A stretch of 8,222 bases of DNA, from assembly GCA_025458545.1 (NCBI GenBank), contig JALOSH010000081.1, forward strand, positions 1-8,222. Reading direction: 5' to 3'. The translations under genes and the position numbers were made by a program. This document shows, in pieces, positions 1 to 8,222 of this stretch (position 1 is the stretch's first letter; every line of letters begins with the position of its first letter). The stretch comes from Hydrogenophaga sp. (GTDB taxonomy: Bacteria; Pseudomonadota; Gammaproteobacteria; Burkholderiales; Burkholderiaceae). The notes under the pieces were generated by a model. That model had not been told where the DNA came from and did no database searches. It worked only from the letters and a program-made list of their open reading frames with translations.

Positions 1-1125
<1,125 letters not shown>

Positions 1126-1279
1126 GGGGCTATCCGTTGTCTTGTGGGGAACGTATCGAAGTCATGGCACCGGAGCGACATGCCAAACCCAAGGGGCACC
1201 GCCGGGCCGGCTTCGCCGGACGGCCAGTGCCGCCCCCCTTGAGGGGGGTGACGCGAAGCGGCGCGGGGGGTGTTTCGCC
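1126..1279. other. glpR-glpK intergenic region
   Basis: This 154-base gap lies between the stop of glpR and the start of glpK, both on the minus strand. About two thirds of it (1172-1270) is repeat copy 1. The remaining 46 bases before glpK look like ordinary leader. CCATGAC occurs twice on the minus strand, at the glpK start (1121-1127) and again at 1161-1167. The upstream copy opens a frame that ends at TAG after eleven codons, so it is not an extension of glpK. I see no U-tract terminator and no convincing promoter. Confidence 0.7.
1172..1270 (+). repeat. Composite palindromic repeat, copy 1
   Basis: It is built from ordered blocks. GGAGCGA (1172-1178) is followed by hairpin CCGGC-TTC-GCCGG (1207-1219). 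A spacer containing GGCCAGTGCCG leads to hairpin CCCCCC-TTGA-GGGGGG (1233-1248), then the small stem CGC-GAA-GCG (1252-1260), then a six-G run (1265-1270). The same blocks in the same order occur at 6159-6260, with compensatory stem changes. The plus-strand orientation here opposes transcription of glpR-glpK. The C-run could also pair with the terminal G-run. No U-tract follows, so it is not a standard intrinsic terminator. I could not find a flanking target duplication for this copy. Confidence 0.8.
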
Positions 1280-2041
1280 TCAAGCCACCACGCATTCCAC
1301 GTCACCTTGGGTCAGCAACTGGTCGAAAGTCGGCGGCGGCGGCGCGTCGGTGAACAGCACGTCCACCTCGTCCAGCCGCGCCAGCTCCACCATGGCCGGG
1401 CGGTTGAATTTGCTGTGGTCGGCGGCGAGCCAGACCTCGCGCGACTGTTCGATGATGGTGCGCGAGACCTTGACCTCGCGGTAGTCGAAATCGCGCAGGG
1501 TGCCGTCGGCCTCGATGCCGCTGATGCCGATCAGGCCCATGTCCACCTTGAACTGGCGCATGAAATCCACCGTCGCCTCGCCCACGATGCCCTGGTCGGC
1601 GCCGCGCACCTGGCCACCGGCCACGATCACCTCGCAGTCCGGGTTGGTGCTGAGCAGTGCGGCCACGTGCAGGTTGTTGGTGATCACGCGCAGGCCGCGG
1701 TGCTGCAACAGTTCGCGCGCCACCGCCTCGATGGTGGTGCCGATGTTGAGGATCAGCGAGCAGCCGTGGGGCACGCGTTGCGCGATGGCTTTGGCGATGC
1801 GCGCTTTGGCCTCGGACTCCATGGCCTGGCGCTGGCGGTAAGCGATGTTCTCGGTGGTCGAGCCCGGCAGCCGCACGCCGCCGTGAAAGCGCGAGAGCAG
1901 GCCCGCCTCGGCCAGGCGCTGCACGTCGCGGCGCACGGTCTGCAAGGTGACGCCGAAGCGCTCGGCCAGGGCTTCAATGGTTTGCGGGCCGTGGGCGCGC
2001 ACCACGTCCAGCAGGTGGGTGTGTCGGGGAGCCAGGTTCAT
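1280..2041 (-). CDS. glpR: DeoR-family glycerol-3-phosphate-responsive repressor GlpR
   Basis: Transcriptional repressor of the glycerol genes. The 253-residue length is normal for DeoR-family regulators. An N-terminal winged helix-turn-helix spans about residues 5-57, with recognition segment VTLQTVRRDVQRLAEAGLLSRFHGG (31-55), the DeoR hallmark. The C-terminal sugar-phosphate-sensing domain shows LNIGTTIEAVARELL (98-112), TNNLHVA (121-127), AGGQVR (141-146) and GIEADGTLRDFDYREVKVSR (175-194). Together with AADHSKFNRPA (206-216) these resemble GlpR more than other DeoR members. It is divergent from glpS across a 171-base control region and upstream of glpK. By family knowledge, G3P binding lowers operator affinity; repression of both directions is inferred from the CGAACA boxes. 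The start fits the family N-terminus but has no good Shine-Dalgarno site, so expression may be low. Confidence 0.93.
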   Translation of the reverse strand: MNLAPRHTHLLDVVRAHGPQTIEALAERFGVTLQTVRRDVQRLAEAGLLSRFHGGVRLPGSTTENIAYRQRQAMESEAKARIAKAIAQRVPHGCSLILNIGTTIEAVARELLQHRGLRVITNNLHVAALLSTNPDCEVIVAGGQVRGADQGIVGEATVDFMRQFKVDMGLIGISGIEADGTLRDFDYREVKVSRTIIEQSREVWLAADHSKFNRPAMVELARLDEVDVLFTDAPPPPTFDQLLTQGDVECVVA

Positions 2042-2212
2042 GCAACGGAGCGGTCGAAAAAAGCCAGTGACCCGAACATAGCGGAAAAAGAAAACGGTTC
2101 GTTAAGGGTAAATACCGAACAAATATGAACACAAACGAACAATAGAATCGAACAAACGAAAGCGTCCGGCGCCAGCGCACGTGCATTTATTCACGAATCC
2201 CCCAGATCCGAC
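2042..2212. promoter_or_regulatory. Divergent glpR / glpS control region
   Basis: This 171-base region separates the divergent glpR and glpS. Its middle (about 2085-2160) is a sharp AT-rich island in otherwise GC-rich DNA, as expected for promoters. It holds the CGAACA-type boxes described separately. TAGAAT at 2143-2148 is a fair -10 candidate for glpS, but I see no convincing -35 at the right distance, and I could not fix a promoter for glpR. The glpS start has no strong Shine-Dalgarno site either, which is unusual for the first gene of an operon. Confidence 0.75.
2073..2161 (+). promoter_or_regulatory. Probable GlpR operator array (CGAACA boxes)
   Basis: CGAACA occurs at 2073-2078, 2116-2121, 2136-2141 and 2149-2154, with variants TGAACA at 2126-2131 and CGAAA at 2157-2161. 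AACG-GTT-CGTT (2093-2103) gives an inverted half-site. The boxes at 2116, 2126 and 2136 are spaced exactly 10 bp apart, on one face of the helix. The E. coli GlpR operator half-site contains TATGTTCG, whose complement CGAACATA is present exactly at 2073-2080. Assignment to GlpR is inferred from this match and from the position between glpR and its likely target operon. Confidence 0.6.
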
Positions 2213-3292
2213 ATGCAACTCTCCCTGGAACGCGTGGGCAAAACGGTCGGTCCGTCCACCCACCTCTATCCCATGAGCCTGATGCCGGCGCCAGACGCCG
2301 TCACCGTGCTGCTGGGCGCCACCCAGGCCGGCAAGACCAGCCTGATGCGCATCATGGCCGGGCTTGACGTGCCTTCGTCGGGGCGGGTGCTGGTGGACGG
2401 TCTGGACGTGACCGGCACGCCGGTGCGCGAGCGCAACGTGGCCATGGTCTACCAGCAATTCATCAACTACCCGTCCATGACGGTGTTCGACAACATCGCG
2501 TCGCCACTCAAGCTCAGCGGCCAGTCCAAGGCCGACGTGCAGCGCCGGGTGCGCGAGCTGGCCGATAAGCTGCACATCGACGTGTTTCTCGACCGCCTGC
2601 CCGCTGAGCTATCGGGCGGGCAGCAGCAGCGCGTGGCGCTGGCCCGCGCGCTGGCCAAAAATGCACCGCTGATGCTGCTCGACGAGCCGCTGGTGAACCT
2701 GGACTACAAGCTGCGCGAAGAGCTGCGCGAGGAATTGACCCAGCTGTTCTCAGCGGGCGATTCGACGGTGGTCTACGCCACCACCGAGCCCGGCGAGGCC
2801 CTGCTGCTGGGGGGCTACACCGCGGTGATGGACGCGGGCGAGCTGCTGCAATACGGCCCCACCGCCGAGGTGTTCCACCGCCCCCGTTCGCTGCGCGTGG
2901 CGCGCGCTTTCAGCGATCCGCCCATGAACCTGCTGGCGGCCGAGGTGGCGGAAGGTGGCGCACGGCTCGGCAGCGGGATGCTGCTGCCGGTCCAGCTGCC
3001 GCCCGGCGCCGCTCGCGCGCTGACCCTGGGTGTGCGTGCGAGCGCGCTGCGCGTGGTGGCCCGCCCGGGTGATGTGCCCTTGCCCGGCACCGTGGAGCTG
3101 GCCGAGATTTCCGGCTCCGACACCTTTGTCCATGTGCACACGGCGGTGGGCGAGATCGTGGCCCAGCTGACCGGCGTGCACGACTTCGCGCTGGGCAGTG
3201 CCATCACGCTGTACCTGAACCCGGCGCAGGTCTACGCCTTCGACCAGGCGGGCGACCTGCTGGCGGCACCGCAGCGCGCGAAGGGAGCCTGA
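2213..3292 (+). CDS. glpS: Glycerol ABC transporter ATP-binding subunit GlpS
   Basis: One of two paired nucleotide-binding subunits of the glycerol importer; cytoplasmic, docked to GlpP/GlpQ. It has 359 residues, the usual size for sugar-type importer ATPases with a C-terminal regulatory (TOBE-like) domain, here from about residue 240. Visible motifs: Walker A GATQAGKT (35-42, with an atypical middle), Q-loop VYQQF (79-83), signature LSGGQ (133-137), Walker B LMLLDE (153-158) with catalytic Glu158, and D-loop NLD (162-164). The H-loop reads YATTEPGEALLLGG: Thr191 replaces the switch histidine normally found in YVTHD. From memory, this ATTEP pattern is typical of GlpS relatives, so it is probably a family trait and not a local mutation. 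First gene of the operon; one base separates it from glpT, whose ribosome-binding site lies in the glpS 3' end. Confidence 0.93.
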   Translation: MQLSLERVGKTVGPSTHLYPMSLMPAPDAVTVLLGATQAGKTSLMRIMAGLDVPSSGRVLVDGLDVTGTPVRERNVAMVYQQFINYPSMTVFDNIASPLKLSGQSKADVQRRVRELADKLHIDVFLDRLPAELSGGQQQRVALARALAKNAPLMLLDEPLVNLDYKLREELREELTQLFSAGDSTVVYATTEPGEALLLGGYTAVMDAGELLQYGPTAEVFHRPRSLRVARAFSDPPMNLLAAEVAEGGARLGSGMLLPVQLPPGAARALTLGVRASALRVVARPGDVPLPGTVELAEISGSDTFVHVHTAVGEIVAQLTGVHDFALGSAITLYLNPAQVYAFDQAGDLLAAPQRAKGA

Positions 3293-3293
3293 G

Positions 3294-4363
<1,070 letters not shown>

Positions 4364-4367
<4 letters not shown>

Positions 4368-4428
4368 GCGCAGCGCCGGGCCGCCCCAAGCCAGCTCGCG
4401 CCGCTGTGCGCCGCACGGAGGCATTTGT

Positions 4429-4432
<4 letters not shown>
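4364..4432 (+). CDS. 22-residue leader ORF between glpT and glpP
   Basis: This ORF encodes MSAAPGRPK followed by an Arg/Ala-rich tail. Its ATG overlaps the glpT stop (ATGA, 4364-4367), and its own TGA overlaps the glpP start (ATGA, 4429-4432). A good AGGAG site precedes it, so translation is likely, coupling glpT through the leader to glpP. It is probably a by-product of an insertion that duplicated the start region and not a functional peptide; no known domain is recognised. I remember similar SAAPGRPK-type stretches between genes in Comamonadaceae genomes, which would fit a dispersed repeat, but this is recollection only. Confidence 0.4.

Positions 4433-4436
<4 letters not shown>
4364..4436 (+). 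repeat. Candidate small insertion flanked by 8-bp direct repeats ATGAGCGC
   Basis: ATGAGCGC occurs at 4364-4371 and again at 4429-4436, bracketing 57 bases (4372-4428). The first copy spans the glpT stop and the second is the beginning of glpP. The enclosed segment has no clear terminal inverted repeat, but it carries a complete Shine-Dalgarno site (GGAGG, 4417-4421) seven bases before the glpP ATG. The simplest reading is a small element that inserted at the start codon and duplicated 8 bp of target. Chance is possible because ATG-AGC-GC is a common gene start in such genomes. Confidence 0.5.
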
Positions 4437-5314
<878 letters not shown>

Positions 5315-5322
<8 letters not shown>

Positions 5323-6127
5323 GCGTCGATTCAAGAAGCGCACGATCTTCCTGATCGCCTACCTTGTCTTTGCCTTGCTGCCCATCTACTGGATGGTCAA
5401 CATGAGCTTCAAGACCAACGCCGAAATCGTCTCCAGTTTCAGCCTCTGGCCGCAAAGCTTCACCTGGGACAACTACAAGCTGATCTTCACCGATGAGAGC
5501 TGGTATTCGGGCTACATCAACAGCCTGATCTACGTCAGCATCAACATGGTGATCACCCTCACCGTGGCGCTGCCGGCGGCCTACGCTTTCTCGCGCTACA
5601 GCTTCCTGGGCGACAAGCATGTGTTCTTCTGGCTGCTGACCAACCGCATGACGCCGCCAGCGGTGTTTCTGCTGCCGTTTTTTCAGCTCTACACCACGGT
5701 GGGCCTGATGGACACGCACATCGCGGTGGCGCTGGCGCACCTGCTGTTCAGCGTGCCGCTGGCGGTGTGGATCCTGGAAGGTTTCATGTCCGGCATCCCG
5801 CGCGAGATCGACGAAACCGCCTACATCGACGGCTACAGCTTCCCGCGCTTCTTCCTCACCATCTTCCTGCCGCTGATCAAGTCCGGCGTCGGCGTGGCGG
5901 CCTTCTTCTGTTTCATGTTCAGCTGGGTCGAGTTGCTGATGGCGCGCACCTTGACCAGCGTCAACGCCAAACCCATCGTGGCCACCATGACCCGCACCGT
6001 CAGTGCCAGCGGGATGGACTGGGCCACGCTGGCGGCAGCGGGCGTGCTGACCATCGTGCCCGGCGCGATCGTGATCTGGTTTGTCCGTCATTACATCGCC
6101 AAAGGTTTCGCGATGGGACGCGTATGA
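5315..6127 (+). CDS. glpQ: Glycerol ABC transporter permease GlpQ
   Basis: Second inner-membrane permease of the glycerol importer; MalG/UgpE-type, 270 residues. Membrane segments can be seen at about 10-30, 69-92, 103-124, 134-154, 190-210 and 240-258. The EAA coupling loop reads IPREIDETAYIDGYSF (161-176), followed by IFLPL (183-187), with the conserved Asp172-Gly173. The N-terminal end of the first segment (LLPIYWMVNMSFKTNAEI, 21-38) is the usual start of this class. The start is supported by the AAGGAG site inside glpP and an eight-base overlap with glpP, implying translational coupling. It is followed by 26 bases to an ATG that should belong to glpU but is now separated from it by repeat copy 2. 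It is unrelated to the E. coli glycerophosphodiester phosphodiesterase GlpQ. Confidence 0.92.
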
Positions 6128-6140
6128 CAGCAGCGACGTT

Positions 6141-6148
6141 GGAAGGAG
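6141..6148 (+). promoter_or_regulatory. Strong ribosome-binding site, probably the original glpU site
   Basis: GGAAGGAG lies five bases before the ATG at 6154. That ATG now opens only a 38-residue ORF through the repeat. If the sequence between the two CCATGT copies is removed, this site directly serves the glpU ATG, in the same format as the glpQ start. Confidence 0.65.
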
Positions 6149-6151
6149 CCA

Positions 6152-6266
6152 CCATGTGGGAGCGAAGTGCATGGATTCAGTGGACGCCGCAGAACGGGCT
6201 TTGCCCGGCTGCCAGCGTCGTCCCCCTGGGGGGAAGCGCCGAAGGCGCGCAGGGGGGGGGCCATGT
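6152..6266 (+). mobile_element. Composite palindromic repeat copy 2, with 6-bp flanking duplication CCATGT
   Basis: CCATGT at 6152-6157 and 6261-6266 brackets a 103-base element (6158-6260). Inside are GGAGCGA (6159-6165), hairpin CGGGC-TTT-GCCCG (6195-6207), a spacer with GCCAGCGTCG, the run CCCCC-T-GGGGGG (6222-6233), hairpin GCGCC-GAA-GGCGC (6236-6248) and a nine-G run (6252-6260). Block order and spacing match copy 1 (1172-1270), while stems differ by paired changes, so folding seems conserved. The duplicated hexamer contains the glpU start codon. It encodes no transposase, so it would be a non-autonomous (MITE/REP-like) element. It lies in the sense orientation of the operon; copy 1 is antisense to its own genes. 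Confidence 0.7.
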
Positions 6267-6270
6267 TTAA
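6154..6270 (+). CDS. 38-residue leader ORF through repeat copy 2
   Basis: The ORF begins at the ATG behind the strong GGAAGGAG site, reads through the repeat and stops at TAA 6268-6270, just after the glpU ATG (6263-6265), in another frame. It overlaps glpU by eight bases, so glpU could be translated by termination and re-initiation. The residues reflect the repeat (SVVPLGGSAEGAQGGGHV at the end) and show no domain. It is probably translated but probably has no function as a protein. Losing one G from the nine-G run would fuse it in frame to glpU. Confidence 0.4.
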   Translation: MWERSAWIQWTPQNGLCPAASVVPLGGSAEGAQGGGHV

Positions 6271-6571
6271 CTGGATGGCTTGGACCTTGCCGGTCGCGGT
6301 TTTTTTCACCTGCATCGTGTTGATGCTCGCCGGCATGACGCTCTGGGAAATCAAGTCACCCACGGTGATGCGCAAGGGCTTTCTGCCCATCGCCACCACG
6401 CGCGGCGACCGGCTCTTCATCGGCCTGCTGGGTGCGGCGTACATCAACCTGGCTTTCATCGGCATGGCGGGCCACATGGCCGAGTGGTTCTCGCTGGAGG
6501 CGGAGCCCAGCATCTGGATCAGCTTTGTGGTTTCCATGTTCTGGCTGGTCTGGGTCATGCGCAAAGGTTGA
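6263..6571 (+). CDS. glpU: Small DUF2160-type membrane protein of glycerol transporter operons (GlpU)
   Basis: A 102-residue protein that resembles the small predicted membrane proteins (DUF2160) found between the permease and binding-protein genes in glpSTPQUV-type operons. Three membrane segments can be seen at about 6-26, 51-69 and 83-98, joined by a conserved-looking polar loop, WEIKSPTVMRKGFLPIATTRGDR (28-50). The role is not established; an accessory subunit or assembly factor of the transporter is inferred from position only. I chose the ATG at 6263 because family similarity starts there (MFNWMAWTLPVAVFF). An upstream in-frame ATG at 6167 would add 32 residues encoded by the repeat, which I consider spurious. 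No classic Shine-Dalgarno site remains next to it; only the G-run precedes the ATG, so expression may depend on the upstream leader ORF. Confidence 0.8.
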   Translation: MFNWMAWTLPVAVFFTCIVLMLAGMTLWEIKSPTVMRKGFLPIATTRGDRLFIGLLGAAYINLAFIGMAGHMAEWFSLEAEPSIWISFVVSMFWLVWVMRKG

Positions 6572-6588
6572 GACGGTTTCTCTTGAAT

Positions 6589-6640
6589 TCGGCCCGTTGC
6601 TTCCCCGGGGCCGAGCATTCAGCGTTCACACCGGGGAAGC
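6589..6640 (+). promoter_or_regulatory. Two mutually exclusive hairpins between glpU and glpV
   Basis: Stem A pairs TCGGCCC (6589-6595) with GGGCCGA (6608-6614) around a 12-base loop. Stem B pairs GCTTCCCCGG (6599-6608) with CCGGGGAAGC (6631-6640), ten perfect pairs around a 22-base loop. B ends seven bases before the glpV ribosome-binding site. A and B share position 6608 and the strands interleave, so both cannot form in a simple fold. No U-tract follows, so it is not an intrinsic terminator. A role in mRNA processing or stability, raising binding-protein yield over the membrane subunits, is inferred. Confidence 0.55.
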
Positions 6641-6647
6641 ACACCTC

Positions 6648-6653
6648 GAGGAG
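6648..6653 (+). promoter_or_regulatory. Ribosome-binding site of glpV
   Basis: GAGGAG lies six bases before the ATG at 6660, a strong site consistent with high expression of the binding protein. It sits immediately after the ten-pair hairpin ending at 6640, so it should stay accessible when that hairpin forms. Confidence 0.75.
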
Positions 6654-6659
6654 ACACAC

Positions 6660-8222
<1,563 letters not shown>

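Noticed and set aside
1233..1270. Intrinsic terminator between glpR and glpK
   Set aside because: There is a strong C-run/G-run hairpin, but no U-rich tract follows in the direction of transcription, and the same structure occurs inside the forward operon, where termination would block glpU and glpV.
2143..2148. Sigma70 promoter with TAGAAT as -10 for glpS
   Set aside because: Kept only as a weak candidate in the control region: no acceptable -35 hexamer lies 16-18 bases upstream.
2042..2212. Glycine-type or other riboswitch upstream of glpS
   Set aside because: The leader is short and AT-rich with repeated protein-operator-like boxes; no stable aptamer-like stem set is visible.
6167..6262. 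Upstream in-frame start adding 32 residues to GlpU
   Set aside because: The added residues are encoded by the palindromic repeat, which also occurs between glpR and glpK, and family similarity begins at the ATG at 6263.

Overview
The window is GC-rich and tightly packed. It carries most of a glycerol uptake and catabolism locus of the rhizobial glpSTPQUV type. Protein style, base composition and two copies of a C-run/G-run palindromic repeat of a kind I remember from Acidovorax/Hydrogenophaga/Variovorax-type genomes suggest a betaproteobacterium, probably Comamonadaceae. The assignment is inferred, not searched. These GlpT, GlpP and GlpQ names follow the rhizobial scheme and are unrelated to the E. 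coli G3P antiporter GlpT and phosphodiesterase GlpQ.

Layout: 1-1125 (minus) is the N-terminal three quarters of glycerol kinase GlpK, cut by the window edge. 1126-1279 is a glpR-glpK gap holding repeat copy 1. 1280-2041 (minus) is the DeoR-family repressor GlpR. 2042-2212 is the divergent control region, an AT-rich island with phased GAACA repeats that are probable GlpR operators. From 2213 rightward (plus) runs one apparent operon: two ATPases (glpS, glpT), two permeases (glpP, glpQ), a small DUF2160-type membrane protein (glpU) and a large lipoprotein-type substrate-binding protein (glpV), which runs off the right edge. No gap between genes exceeds 300 bases.

How it works: GlpV would capture glycerol in the periplasm, GlpP/GlpQ would pass it through the inner membrane, GlpS/GlpT would power transport, and GlpK would make sn-glycerol 3-phosphate. 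By family precedent that product releases GlpR from DNA. No aquaglyceroporin gene (glpF) and no glpD is visible.

The most interesting signals lie in the joints between genes. At both glpT/glpP and glpQ/glpU a short sequence appears to have been inserted exactly at the downstream start codon. Each is flanked by a direct repeat (8 bp ATGAGCGC; 6 bp CCATGT) that includes that ATG. In both places the native Shine-Dalgarno site now serves a short leader ORF whose stop codon lies on or next to the displaced real start. Separately, the two ATPases show complementary decay: GlpS has lost the H-loop histidine and GlpT has lost the LSGGQ signature, so the dimer should have one competent and one degenerate ATP site. 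glpU and glpV are separated by two mutually exclusive hairpins.
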